A DNA stretch of 64,000 nt from Phycisphaerales bacterium (GTDB lineage: Bacteria; Planctomycetota; Phycisphaerae; Phycisphaerales; SM1A02): the NCBI GenBank assembly GCA_009691805.1, contig SIAK01000005.1:1-64000 (forward strand). Direction: 5' to 3'. The notes under the pieces were generated by a model that was not told the origin of the DNA, made no database searches, and worked only from the letters and a program-made list of their open reading frames with translations. The position numbers and the translations under genes were made by a program. Position 1 is the stretch's first letter. Each line of letters begins with the position of its first letter. Shown here one piece after another: positions 8,768-18,259 of the stretch.

Positions 8768-9973
8768 ATGGCAACTGGTTCCCATCATCCTGCGACGGAT
8801 TGCATTCACGGCGGTCAGCATCCCGATGCTTCGACAGGCGCTGTCATGCCTCCGATCTTCACGAGCTCGACGTTCATCCAGGAATCTCCTGGCGTGCACA
8901 AAGGTTTCGAATACTCGCGCAGCCACAACGTGACGCGCTTTGCGTTTGAGCGATGCCTCGCGTCGCTGGAAGGCACCAACCTCACGGAAGAAGAAGAGCG
9001 CACGATGGGCGGGTTCGCGTTCGCGTCAGGGCTCGCAGCGATCGCGACTGCACTTGAACTTTGCGACGCTGGCGACACGATCGTTTGCATGGATGATGTG
9101 TATGGCGGCACGAACCGTTTGCTCAATCGCGTGCGCAAGCGAAGCGCGGGATACAACGTGGTGCACGCTGATCTCAGCGACACAACGCAAGCAATCGAAA
9201 TCATCACGAGCAATCGACCGAAGATGGTGTGGCTCGAAACTCCGACGAATCCAACCCTCAAACTCGTCGACCTGCGCGCCGTCTGCGCTGCTGCGAGAAG
9301 CGTTGGTGCGATTTCTGTCGTCGACAATACATTTGCTACGCCGATGCTCACGCGCCCATTGCACATGGGCGCCGACATCGTCATGCATTCGACAACGAAG
9401 TATGTCGGCGGACATTCCGACACTGTGGGTGGCGCGCTGGTGACTGGATCCAAACCACTCGCCGAACAATTGCGCTTTTTACAGAACGCCATCGGCAGCG
9501 TGATGGGTCCGTTCGATGCGTACCTCGGACTTCGCGGTCTCAAGACGTTGCATGTCCGCATGGAACGACACTGCACGAGCGCGCTTTCCATCGCGCAACG
9601 ACTCGAAGCGCATCCGAAGGTTGCGAAGGTTGTCTACCCAGGACTCGCGAGTCATCCGCAGCACGCGCTCGCGAAGACGCAGATGCAACTCGACGGCGCT
9701 CCTGCGTTCGGTGGCATGATCACGATCTTCCTCAAGGGCGGAATCGCCGAGAGTCGGCGATTCCTCGAGAATGTGCATCTGTTCGCGCTCGCGGAAAGTC
9801 TCGGCGGCGTGGAGAGTTTGATCGAGCATCCCGCGATCATGACCCACGCGAGCGTGCCTGAAGCGATGCGCACCCAACTTGGCATCAGCGATTCGCTCGT
9901 GCGGTTGAGCGTGGGCATCGAGCATGTGGAAGATCTTTGGAACGATCTCGACCGCGCGCTTGCCAAGGTCTAA
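8768..9973 (+). CDS. Cystathionine gamma-lyase / trans-sulfuration PLP enzyme
   Basis: A Cys/Met-metabolism PLP enzyme (fold type I) of 401 residues. Visible family features are YSRSHNVTRFAFERCLASLE near the N-terminus, ASGLAAIATAL, WLETPTNPTLKLVDL, VVDNTFATP, and the PLP lysine in HSTTKYVGGHSD (Lys211). The C-terminus has SLGGVESLIEHPAIMTH and RLSVGIEHVEDLWNDL, as in gamma-lyases and gamma-synthases. Sequence alone does not separate gamma-lyase from gamma-synthase. Its position 9 bases behind the beta-synthase favours cystathionine gamma-lyase, completing the reverse trans-sulfuration route to cysteine. Confidence 0.88.
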   Translation: MATGSHHPATDCIHGGQHPDASTGAVMPPIFTSSTFIQESPGVHKGFEYSRSHNVTRFAFERCLASLEGTNLTEEEERTMGGFAFASGLAAIATALELCDAGDTIVCMDDVYGGTNRLLNRVRKRSAGYNVVHADLSDTTQAIEIITSNRPKMVWLETPTNPTLKLVDLRAVCAAARSVGAISVVDNTFATPMLTRPLHMGADIVMHSTTKYVGGHSDTVGGALVTGSKPLAEQLRFLQNAIGSVMGPFDAYLGLRGLKTLHVRMERHCTSALSIAQRLEAHPKVAKVVYPGLASHPQHALAKTQMQLDGAPAFGGMITIFLKGGIAESRRFLENVHLFALAESLGGVESLIEHPAIMTHASVPEAMRTQLGISDSLVRLSVGIEHVEDLWNDLDRALAKV

Positions 9974-9993
9974 CTGCGCGCTACTGTGAAGAC

Positions 9994-10920
9994 ATGCGTT
10001 CGCACCGACTTTTTTCGCTGTGCGTCTTGACGACTTTCGCGCAATGCGCGATGGCTGTCGATCCACCGGTTGACGCCAACCCAGCGAACTTACTTGCGGG
10101 TCCGACAACAGTCGCGAGCGTGCCCGCCCCGCCGTCGTTGCTGCATCAGGACTTCGATCGTGCCTTCGAACACATCGTGGGCGAAGCTGGCATCGAAGCA
10201 ATGTTGCGCCTTCCATTGACGGAAGCGCAGAAGGCAATCGTCTCGGAGATTGCGCAAGAACGAACCGTGCAATTCAACGCGGTCGCGAAGCGTTCGTATG
10301 CGAAGCTCGTCGCGTTGCAAGGCATCGAGACGCGGCTGCAAGGACCGCCACACGAGAAGGTCCGCGCCGCTGTCGATTTGTTGCGCGGCTATCTCGCCAC
10401 ACGCAGCGTGATCCATCGCGAAAGCGCGCTCGATGCGTTGGAGAAAACCGGCGCGTTTGATGCTGCGCAACTCGCCACCGCTCGCGCGATGGTGGAGGAG
10501 TATGAGAAGGCGTTGCGTGATGAAATCGCAGCGGCGACGCCGAATCTCGAAGGCGACGAACTCGATCGACGCGTTCACATCGCACTGCTGCTTGACATCC
10601 TCAAAGACACGCTCGAGATGGAAGCGAAGACAGGTGCGGAAAGTTTCGCGCAGTTCAGCGCCGCTGTCGAATTGACGCCCGCGCAAGAAGAGCGCGTGAA
10701 GTTGATCTTCACGCCGATAGTGGTGCAAGAGTTGCAAGGCAATCGCGTCGCCGCGCTCGATCGTGTGCGTGCGCTACTTGAAGTGAGTCGTGAGTTGACG
10801 GCTGAGCAACGCGAACGCGCGTGGACGTACATTCACAATCAAGAACGCGAAGTGGAAGAGTCGAGAAAGACCACAGAGCCAGAGGCGCCAAAGCTGGACG
10901 CCATGCCTTCATCAGAGTGA
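9994..10920 (+). CDS. Exported helical protein of unknown function
   Basis: I do not recognise this family. ATG 9994 gives a signal peptide (RSHRLFSLCVLTTFAQCAMA) and a 308-residue product; the frame is also open into the preceding gene but without purpose. The mature part is nearly all charged alpha-helix rich in Ala, Glu and Arg, with segments such as EEYEKALRDEIAAATPNLEGDELDRR. This resembles periplasmic helical stress-sensor or scaffold proteins in composition only. It starts 20 bases after the gamma-lyase gene and its last 9 bases overlap the end of the convergent gene at 10912, so it may be the last gene of the sulfur operon or independent. Confidence 0.6.
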   Translation: MRSHRLFSLCVLTTFAQCAMAVDPPVDANPANLLAGPTTVASVPAPPSLLHQDFDRAFEHIVGEAGIEAMLRLPLTEAQKAIVSEIAQERTVQFNAVAKRSYAKLVALQGIETRLQGPPHEKVRAAVDLLRGYLATRSVIHRESALDALEKTGAFDAAQLATARAMVEEYEKALRDEIAAATPNLEGDELDRRVHIALLLDILKDTLEMEAKTGAESFAQFSAAVELTPAQEERVKLIFTPIVVQELQGNRVAALDRVRALLEVSRELTAEQRERAWTYIHNQEREVEESRKTTEPEAPKLDAMPSSE

Positions 10921-11724
10921 CGTGTTCCATCGACCATCGCGCCACGATGCCATCTTGGGATCGACGCGAAACAGCGCACCCAAATCAGACACATCGATTT
11001 CAAGGAGCGGCGCGCCGTTCGTGACCGCAAGATCGATGGAAACCGCGCGCGGCGAAGGTGTCAGCAGCGCCGCTTCAAGCAACAACATGCGGCGCAATGC
11101 GGCGTTGTCGAGCGTGGGACGAGCGCCGCCACGCAGCGCGCGGCATTCACGCACGAATCCTTCGCTGCCTCCAGGAATCATGCCGTCATAGTCTTCGAGC
11201 AACGACTCCGCGTCCGCCGCGCGCAACGTCGAGAGCGCGAGTGGACCCTTTCCCAATCGATAGAACGAGAGCGCGCGAGAAAGTGCGAGCGCCTTCGCCG
11301 CATCGACAGCACCAACCGGACGTTCATATCGCACGCCTCCAAGGAGCGCGGCTGCAGCCTGCATGCGTCGCGCTTCAAGCGGCGTCGTTGCGATGGAAGC
11401 GCGCGCGAGTGCGGCGCTTCTGCCCAATCGATCACGATCGAGTGCACCCGCGAGCCCGAACAATTCACGCGCGAGTTGGCGCTCGGCATCGGTCGTTGCC
11501 GCATCCACAACTTCCTCGCCAAGGAGAAAATAATCAAACGGTCGGGTGGGATCAAGCGTTGTGAGTCGCGCATCCCATCGCGCTGTTGGACGCGTTGCGG
11601 GAACCACCGGTGCTGCACTCGTTGCTTGCGCTCTGGCAATGTCGCACACAGCGCATAGAGCGCACAACGCGATCAAGAGTGTCCATGTCATGGATGTGGA
11701 TGTGGATGCGAATGATGCTCTCAT
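10912..11724 (-). CDS. Exported protein of unknown function, last gene of the ExbB/ExbD operon
   Basis: A 270-residue protein with an N-terminal signal peptide (SMTWTLLIALCALCAVCDIARAQA). The mature part is Ala/Leu/Arg-rich and helical and matches no family that I can name. A short conserved-looking stretch is PFDYFLLGEEVVDAA; the C-terminal end contains LLEIDVSDLGALFRVDP. The start overlaps the stop of the 1003-residue gene by 4 bases, so it belongs to the operon that begins at 21201. It probably acts outside the cytoplasmic membrane together with the upstream large proteins. Confidence 0.65.
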   Translation of the reverse strand: MRASFASTSTSMTWTLLIALCALCAVCDIARAQATSAAPVVPATRPTARWDARLTTLDPTRPFDYFLLGEEVVDAATTDAERQLARELFGLAGALDRDRLGRSAALARASIATTPLEARRMQAAAALLGGVRYERPVGAVDAAKALALSRALSFYRLGKGPLALSTLRAADAESLLEDYDGMIPGGSEGFVRECRALRGGARPTLDNAALRRMLLLEAALLTPSPRAVSIDLAVTNGAPLLEIDVSDLGALFRVDPKMASWRDGRWNTSL

Positions 11725-14700
11725 GCAGCGTCCTCTCGTGCTACGGCTTCCGCTTCAACATTCACCATCGCCACGCGTGCAAATCCGATCAGTGTCAGCG
11801 CGAGTTGCGCCGACGCGCTTTGTGCGGTGCTTCGCGCAAGAGCGGTCTGCGCGAGAATCTCGCGAATTGCAGGGATCGCAATCGGTCGGCGCGCGCCTTC
11901 AATTGCCGCTGCTTGCTCAAGCAGCGATGCCGCGTCGGCGACCGCGCGCTGCATCGCACCCTCGGCGAGTCCACGCCGTGCAATACGCAATCGTTCAAGC
12001 TCCCCTTGTGGTGCGGGGAATGGTTCGGCGAGGAACTGCTCCTCCGCCGCCACACGCAACGCGCCCGCAAGCGCGGCGATGGAGCCATCGAGCGTCGGCG
12101 CAATGTCCGATGCCGCAACGCTCGGCGCGTAGCGCAGCGTCAATGCTCCCGCGCTCGCGGCAACGCGCGCCGCGAGCCGATCCACTGCAGCTTCGCGACT
12201 CGATTCAAGCGAGAGAATGCGCTCGACCAACGCAACTCGCGCAGATGGAATCCAATCTCGACCTGTGAACTCTCGGTTCAAGAGTGCGGCGAGAAACCCA
12301 GCAGTTTCTTCGCGAGGCTTCGACTCTGAGAGCACGTCAAGCACCGCGAGCAACACAGTCTTACCACTCGCAAACTTCTCCGCGATCGCGCCCTGCGCAC
12401 CGCGTCGTGTATCAGTGGCATTCCCCTGAAACGCTTCGCGCGCGAGCACTTCAGCATCACGAGGACCAAGGTCGCCCGCTGCAGGCAGTGCGCGCAACGC
12501 CGCGATAAGTTTCTCTCGGTCGTCGACATTGGCACCAGCGCGCGTGAACTCCGCCGCCCAATCACCATCATTGAATCCCGATGGCCGCAGTCCACTGTCT
12601 CCTGAGAACGGCGCTTCAAGTGCTTTCCGTTCCAGCTTCAAACAGTCCGTCGCAACTTCGAGTGCACGGTCCCCGTCTGATGATTTGCCCGCTTCGAAGA
12701 GCCGCACTGCAAGCACGAGTTGAAGCGCGCCATCCGCAATCGCGAGCGCTTCCACATCATCCTGCGGGCGCGCGGCGTGCGTGCCAAGCTCTCCAATCGT
12801 TGATCGCATCAACTCGACTGTGCTGCCCGCAAACGCGAGGCTCTCACCCTGCTCGCCTGGCTCTGCCTTCGGCCACGCTGCGAGAATGCGTTGCAGGGAC
12901 GCATCACGACGCGATGCATTCGCGTCCACAGGAAGCACCATCTCCGGCGAGAACCACGCGATGCGATGGTTGCGATCGAGCATGCTCGTGAACACCCAGA
13001 GTCGCGTAGGCGCGATCGTCGAAGTTGCAAACCACGAACCAAATGCAGTGCGCGCTTGATCGCCCGACGCGCCGCGATTCGACCAATCAATGTCGGTGAT
13101 CAGTCGACCCAACACATCGCTCGCAGCATTCTGCAAATCGATGGGCGCTACGTTCTGCAGAATTGCCTCGATCGCCGCAAGTCGCGCGGACTCACGCAAC
13201 TTCGCGGTGCTTCCCGCAGCATCCACCGCGTCAAGCCAACGCGACCAATCATCGAGCGTCGTAGATCCGGTGCCTGTCGTGGTCGCATCCGCAAGCATGG
13301 AAACGGCGCGCGTCAAACTCGCAATCGCGGCTGCGCCAAATCGATCCACACCGCTACCTGCAGGGATCGCCACACCATCGCGACGCAGTGATTCACGCGC
13401 TGCACTCGCGACCTCTCCACCGACTTCAGGATCGCGCACAATTTCCGCCGTCAAACCCGCGGCACATGCTTCTAACCAAACGCGTTTCCATTGCGGCGGT
13501 GGCTCTGTTGGAAGGTTCGAGTCTGGAAGTCCGTGCAACGCGAGCAAGAATGTGTGCGCGCTCTCTTCGCCGCGCACCGCGCGACCGACTTGCACCACCG
13601 CACTGATGAACTCCGCGCGAAATGCGCCTGAGACCGCCCAAGATTCTCCCGCGCCTCGCATCCATGTCGCAAGCGATGCAGCGTGCGCGCCCGAGAGTCG
13701 ACCGCGATTGGTCTTCAATGCGCGCGCGAGCCCATCCAATTCCGTCAGATACTCAGGCCACTGATTCGCCAACTGCACCGTCGCCGGAGGCGTTGCACTC
13801 GATGCAAATCCTGGCGCACGGCCGTACTTCGCAGGCGCCGCGAGCGCTTCAATGTTGTTGTCTGGAGGCGCAAACTTCTGCGCAAGCAGTGCAGCGGCGC
13901 GTTCCCGCTGCGTCGATGCATCGTCGACGATGACGACGGGTGGTGGAGGCGCGCCGTCATTCGTGTTCGCGTCGTTGCCCTTCTCGACACCGCTGACGAT
14001 CATCCACACAATCGCGAGCGTGCATGCAACGGAACCAATGCCGAAGAACGCCGCCAGTCGCACTGAAGACCAAGGAGATCGACCGCGCATCTCATCACCG
14101 ATGGAGTCGACGATCTTGTCCACAACGACTTCCGCGCGATTCGATTTCTTCGGTTGTCGCGCGTGCAGTTGATCGATCGAAACGACGACGCTCGCAAAAT
14201 CACTGCGCACTGCAGCGGCGCCACCCTCGCGCATGAACTTCGCAAGTCCCGCAACAACGCGCTGCAATCCTTCATTGCTCACGCCATGTTCAGCACTCAC
14301 AGCAGCAAGTTGCATTGCTGTCTTTGGATTCCATCCGCCGCCCGCAACCAAGATCGTCAGCACAACGCGATCAAACTCCGTCAAGTTCTCTTCATTGACA
14401 ACAGACTTCGGTCGCGTGGGCGGAACACCACCGCTTGTGCGTGACGCGCTCTCGATGCGAAGCTTCGCCATCGGATGCATCGGCGTCGTGTTTGGTTCGC
14501 GCGTCAACGAAATCTCTAACTCGATTTCGCGTGCGAAGTTTTCGAGTTGCTGCACTGCGCGTCCGGCATCCGGCGAATCCGCGAGCGGGTGGTTGCGTAC
14601 TTGCTCGACGCGACGCGCGAGCGCTGCTTCCACTCCAGCGATGGTGATCGGACCCTGTGCAAGACCGAGCATGCCACGCGCGCTTCGATCGCTGCCCACT

Positions 14701-14732
14701 GCAATGAATCGTTCAATCGGAGTGAGGCTCAT
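11721..14732 (-). CDS. Large single-pass membrane protein of unknown function
   Basis: 1003 residues, no recognised family. The first ~225 residues are predicted cytoplasmic. They contain a small helical module (FIAVGSDRSARGMLGLAQGP, ~9-28), a proline/charged linker, and a second helical module around 117-167 (LTEFDRVVLTILVAGGGWNP). One transmembrane helix follows at ~227-247 (LAAFFGIGSVACTLAIVWMI). The remaining ~750 residues would lie outside the membrane and are alpha-helical, Ala/Arg/Leu-rich and repeat-like. The topology (small cytoplasmic part, one helix, huge periplasmic part) suits a structural scaffold working with the ExbB/ExbD motor. It overlaps its neighbours by 4 bases on both sides. 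Confidence 0.68.
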   Translation of the reverse strand: MSLTPIERFIAVGSDRSARGMLGLAQGPITIAGVEAALARRVEQVRNHPLADSPDAGRAVQQLENFAREIELEISLTREPNTTPMHPMAKLRIESASRTSGGVPPTRPKSVVNEENLTEFDRVVLTILVAGGGWNPKTAMQLAAVSAEHGVSNEGLQRVVAGLAKFMREGGAAAVRSDFASVVVSIDQLHARQPKKSNRAEVVVDKIVDSIGDEMRGRSPWSSVRLAAFFGIGSVACTLAIVWMIVSGVEKGNDANTNDGAPPPPVVIVDDASTQRERAAALLAQKFAPPDNNIEALAAPAKYGRAPGFASSATPPATVQLANQWPEYLTELDGLARALKTNRGRLSGAHAASLATWMRGAGESWAVSGAFRAEFISAVVQVGRAVRGEESAHTFLLALHGLPDSNLPTEPPPQWKRVWLEACAAGLTAEIVRDPEVGGEVASAARESLRRDGVAIPAGSGVDRFGAAAIASLTRAVSMLADATTTGTGSTTLDDWSRWLDAVDAAGSTAKLRESARLAAIEAILQNVAPIDLQNAASDVLGRLITDIDWSNRGASGDQARTAFGSWFATSTIAPTRLWVFTSMLDRNHRIAWFSPEMVLPVDANASRRDASLQRILAAWPKAEPGEQGESLAFAGSTVELMRSTIGELGTHAARPQDDVEALAIADGALQLVLAVRLFEAGKSSDGDRALEVATDCLKLERKALEAPFSGDSGLRPSGFNDGDWAAEFTRAGANVDDREKLIAALRALPAAGDLGPRDAEVLAREAFQGNATDTRRGAQGAIAEKFASGKTVLLAVLDVLSESKPREETAGFLAALLNREFTGRDWIPSARVALVERILSLESSREAAVDRLAARVAASAGALTLRYAPSVAASDIAPTLDGSIAALAGALRVAAEEQFLAEPFPAPQGELERLRIARRGLAEGAMQRAVADAASLLEQAAAIEGARRPIAIPAIREILAQTALARSTAQSASAQLALTLIGFARVAMVNVEAEAVAREDAA

Positions 14733-17401
14733 GTCGAACCCTCCGTTGTTGCAGTGCTCTTGGCCCGTGCTTCGACTTCGAGCGCCTCAAACTTCGCCTT
14801 CCATTCGCCTGGCCCAAGATCGGGGTGCAGTTTGCGATGCTGCTCAAGCACGGCGAGACTGCGATCGGCATCGAGCAACAAGAGCACGCGCGCAAGATCG
14901 TACTTCGCGCGAAACCAAGGCGCGGTTCGTGAAGGAATACCCGCCACGAGTCCCTTGAGTTGCTCAATCGCAATCTCGTACTGACCCGAACTCTCCGCGA
15001 AGAATGCCGCCGATTGCAGCACACCTGCTTCGCGATTGCCCGCAGCGATCAACGCTTGCGCAACGACGAGTCCTGCTTTCGCATCTTCAGGTGAAGCACT
15101 CGAAGTCACCATCTCTTTGCGTGCATCGAGCAGCGTGCGAAGGAAACCAATCGATGCAGGCGATTTCGCCGCAGCATCCAAACCACCCGCGCGAGCGATG
15201 AGTGCATCTGCGGCACGCACACTTGTGCCAACGAATGCGCTTCGTCGCGGATCATCCTTCGCCGTCGCGCGTCGCGCGATCTCCGCGCCGCGCAATGCAA
15301 GACGCAGCGAAGCATCCGCCCAAATCGCGGTGGCGTTGGGCAACTCGAACTGCGCAAGCCCACTCTCGACAAGCTCCCACTGATTCTGCATGATCGCCAA
15401 CTGCAATCGTCGGTACGCCAATTCTTCGCGAGCTTCGGAGAGTTCAAACGCACCAGCGAGCACCGCCGCATCAATCGCGCCGAGCAGATGCGCCGCAAGT
15501 GCGGTGTCCGTCACTTCATGCGCGAGCGCGACTTCAAGCGCCTGCCGCGCGATGCCAACACTTCCGCCAGGGAGCGCTTCCGCGCCCGCCTTCTCAGGCA
15601 AGGTTGGAAGCACGCCGATGTATCGTCGGCCGAGCGCCGTGCGATCCGCAGCGATAGTCGCAGCGCGGAAAGATCTATAGAGCCCGCCGAGAGCAGCACG
15701 ACGCGAAGCCTCGAAGGTAGGCTCGGTGCTCGGCACTGCAAGTAGTTTCTCGATGTCCGCGATGTCAGGTAATGGATCCGCTTGTACGCGACGCACGAAG
15801 AGTTCAATGACTCGCATCGAAGCGGGAAAGCGGCGCAAGAACGCGTCGCTCAGACTCGCGATTTGCGCATCCAGCGCTGTGCGTTCTGCGCCCTGCATCG
15901 TGCGTGAGAGTTCGTCTAGACAAGAAATCGCCGCCCAGGCAGCGTTTTCACCACGCTCGCCTGTCAGCGTCGTCGCGACTTCGTCGAATGCAGCAGCCGC
16001 CGCGCGATACTCGCGCGCGCCACGCAGGCTGTACGCGCGCATGAGTTTGCAACCATCGCGAGCCTCGGGATATTTTTCCGCGTCCTCCGCAGCGAGTGCT
16101 GCATCAAGCACCTTGAGCGCTTCGCGATTCACACGCATCGCGTTGTCCGCCATTGCAGAATCAACCGTCGCACCTCGATCGCGTGCCGCGGCAAGCGCGT
16201 CATCCGTCGCGCGCGCCGCGTCGTACTGCGTCAGCGACGCAACGTAGCGTGCGACGAATCCATCGCCTTCGAGTCCGCGACCATTGAACTGCTCGACGAT
16301 GTCCCGCACTTGCGCGAGCTCACGGCGCGTCGCAAGTTGCGCGAGCGCTTCCTTCGCGAGTGTGAGTGCTGCGGCATCATCATTCGCTGCACGAAGTCCG
16401 CCTGCTGCGGCCACGCGATACCAAGCGGTTTCGGCGCCGTCTTGCGTCGCGAGTACCTTCAAGATCTTGCGCGCTGCAGCCCAATCCTTCGCACGCACTG
16501 CTGTCGCCAAACGCCAACCATCGAGTCTGGTCCGCAGCCCTTCATAGGCTCCTGCGACTTCAAGCAGGTTCAACCATCGTGTCGCTTCGCCATAACCTTG
16601 CGTCTCAGCCTTTGCGAGCCCAAGCCCAAGAATCGTTGATGCAAACGCTTCTTCGCCGCGCAAATCGAGCGACACTTCACCTGGTTCGAGGCGGCCATTC
16701 CGAGCGCCCGCGATTTCCATAAAAATCTGCGCCGCGGTTTCAGCGTCGGAGATCGTGTCGCTCAACTGACCTTTGTACAGATGCGCCCAACCGCGAAGAA
16801 ATCGACACTGTGTCGCGATCATCTCCGCACGCTGAATATCCGCGCGCGCGAGATCCTGCGTCAATCCAACCAGCGAATCCATGCGCCGATCAAGATCCCG
16901 CGCGCTCTTGAGCGATTGCGTCTGCAATCGTTCAAGCACCGGCAGCGCAAGCGCAAGTTCCGCCAACGCGATCGATGTCGCGTCGGCCTTGCCTCGCACC
17001 GCTGCGCGCATGTCCTCCGCAATCTCGGCGGCAGTTCGATAGTGCGCGCGTGCGATCGCGAGATCGAGCCACCGCGCCGCGTCGCCATCATTCTCGCCAA
17101 GTGCTGCGCCCGCGCGCACGACTAAAGTTTCTCGTTCAGCACCGCGCGCGGAAAGGTCAAGCAGCCGCGCGTAGGTGGAACTCAACCGCTCGCGCACGCG
17201 CTTGAGTTCTTCACCTGTCGTGTCCTTGGTGAGCAACTCGAGCCGCGTCGCAAGCAGACCATCGAGGTTGTGTGCTTCAAGCCAATCGGCGAGTTCGTCG
17301 CCGCGCGCGGGTGCTGCGAGCATGACGAACGCGACGCTCCAGAGAGCGAAGTGTCGGCAAAGTGTTGATCGGGCGCGAAGTCGCATCGGGTTCTCAATCA
17401 A
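14729..17401 (-). CDS. Large secreted helical-repeat (TPR-like) protein
   Basis: 890 residues beginning with a signal peptide (MRLRARSTLCRHFALWSVAF, then LAAPARGDE, cleavage near residue 34). The mature chain is a long series of paired amphipathic helices with TPR-like spacing, for example REYRAAAAAFDEVATTLTGE and ARVLLLLDADRSLAVLEQHR at the C-terminus. TPR proteins usually hold multi-protein complexes together. No catalytic motif is visible. The gene shares 4-base overlaps with exbD upstream and with the 1003-residue gene downstream, so its product is very likely made in fixed proportion to the proton-channel subunits. A start at the second methionine (MRLRARS, 17386) is possible and would leave the signal peptide intact. 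Confidence 0.7.
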   Translation of the reverse strand: MIENPMRLRARSTLCRHFALWSVAFVMLAAPARGDELADWLEAHNLDGLLATRLELLTKDTTGEELKRVRERLSSTYARLLDLSARGAERETLVVRAGAALGENDGDAARWLDLAIARAHYRTAAEIAEDMRAAVRGKADATSIALAELALALPVLERLQTQSLKSARDLDRRMDSLVGLTQDLARADIQRAEMIATQCRFLRGWAHLYKGQLSDTISDAETAAQIFMEIAGARNGRLEPGEVSLDLRGEEAFASTILGLGLAKAETQGYGEATRWLNLLEVAGAYEGLRTRLDGWRLATAVRAKDWAAARKILKVLATQDGAETAWYRVAAAGGLRAANDDAAALTLAKEALAQLATRRELAQVRDIVEQFNGRGLEGDGFVARYVASLTQYDAARATDDALAAARDRGATVDSAMADNAMRVNREALKVLDAALAAEDAEKYPEARDGCKLMRAYSLRGAREYRAAAAAFDEVATTLTGERGENAAWAAISCLDELSRTMQGAERTALDAQIASLSDAFLRRFPASMRVIELFVRRVQADPLPDIADIEKLLAVPSTEPTFEASRRAALGGLYRSFRAATIAADRTALGRRYIGVLPTLPEKAGAEALPGGSVGIARQALEVALAHEVTDTALAAHLLGAIDAAVLAGAFELSEAREELAYRRLQLAIMQNQWELVESGLAQFELPNATAIWADASLRLALRGAEIARRATAKDDPRRSAFVGTSVRAADALIARAGGLDAAAKSPASIGFLRTLLDARKEMVTSSASPEDAKAGLVVAQALIAAGNREAGVLQSAAFFAESSGQYEIAIEQLKGLVAGIPSRTAPWFRAKYDLARVLLLLDADRSLAVLEQHRKLHPDLGPGEWKAKFEALEVEARAKSTATTEGST

Positions 17402-17811
17402 TGAAACGGAACGTACGTCACACTCGTGTATCCAGCATCATGCGCAGCCTGCACCGCTGTTGCTGCAAATCCAAAGTCGACACCATCACGGACTCGTACA
17501 AAGACGCTGTCTTCGGGGTTGAGTGCGCGCAACGCTTCCGTCAGCGACGCTTTATCCATGTAGGTTGCTCCGCCGATGCGATACAGCCGCACGCCGCCTT
17601 CTTCGAGCACGTCGACATTCTGTGGTTCAAGATCCGTGCGTCGCTCACTGCCTCGCTGCGTGGCGAGATTGGGATCGAGTTGCGCCTCGCGCGACGATGC
17701 GGATTGCGTGAAGATGAAGTAGCTCAGCAGCAAAAATGTCGCGTCAATCATCGCCGCGAGGTTGATCTCGGGCTTGCGATCCCGTTCGCTGCTCACACGA
17801 CGAAATCTCAT
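17398..17811 (-). CDS. exbD: ExbD/TolR-family proton-channel subunit (second copy)
   Basis: 137 residues: a short cytoplasmic N-terminus, one transmembrane helix (~18-36, INLAAMIDATFLLLSYFIFT) and a periplasmic domain of ~95 residues. The proton-carrying aspartate of the ExbD/TolR/MotB family is at position 23 in the sequence MIDATFLL. The periplasmic part ends with AVQAAHDAGYTSVTYVPFH, matching the family's C-terminal strand. It differs clearly from the upstream ExbD, so the pair could form a heterodimer in the ExbB pore, as in systems that use one TolQ and two different TolR proteins. Start and stop overlap the neighbours by 4 bases. Confidence 0.88.
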   Translation of the reverse strand: MRFRRVSSERDRKPEINLAAMIDATFLLLSYFIFTQSASSREAQLDPNLATQRGSERRTDLEPQNVDVLEEGGVRLYRIGGATYMDKASLTEALRALNPEDSVFVRVRDGVDFGFAATAVQAAHDAGYTSVTYVPFH

Positions 17812-18236
17812 TTCGCACCGCCTTCGGTCGCAACGCGCACCGCAATGATGCCCGCTTGCGAGAGCCGCTCAAGCACATCGTTGATGAGATCTGTCCGCGC
17901 CTCGCGATCGGCGCGCACGAGTGGGCGCAATTTCGTCACGCCTCCTTCGGTCTTCGCAGCTGCCTCCGCGACAAGTTCACCGATGCGGTCGAGCGACACC
18001 ACATGCTCATTCACCACGATGCTGCCATCCGCAAGCACATTGAGCACCACACCCGCTTGTTCATTGGTGCGGACCTCTTGCCCTGGCTCCTTCGGCAATG
18101 CCATTTCGGTGCGTGCTTGTTGCGCGGCTTGGCCCGTGACGAGAAAGAAAATCAGCAACTGAAAGACGATATCGATCAGTGGCGTCATGTCGACCACTGC
18201 ACTGCGGAAAGAATTGTTGCGAGTAGCGAATCGCAT
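17808..18236 (-). CDS. exbD: ExbD/TolR-family proton-channel subunit (first copy)
   Basis: 142 residues with the canonical architecture: basic N-terminus, transmembrane helix with the essential aspartate (Asp22 in DMTPLIDIVFQLLIFFLVT), and a periplasmic domain with VVLNVLADGSIVVNEHVV and a terminal VLERLSQAGIIAVRVATE segment. ExbD dimers sit inside the ExbB pentamer and couple proton entry to movement of a periplasmic partner. The gene starts 23 bases after exbB and overlaps the second exbD by 4 bases. Confidence 0.92.
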   Translation of the reverse strand: MRFATRNNSFRSAVVDMTPLIDIVFQLLIFFLVTGQAAQQARTEMALPKEPGQEVRTNEQAGVVLNVLADGSIVVNEHVVSLDRIGELVAEAAAKTEGGVTKLRPLVRADREARTDLINDVLERLSQAGIIAVRVATEGGAK

Positions 18237-18259
18237 GAGCAGGCATCTCGATCAGAACT

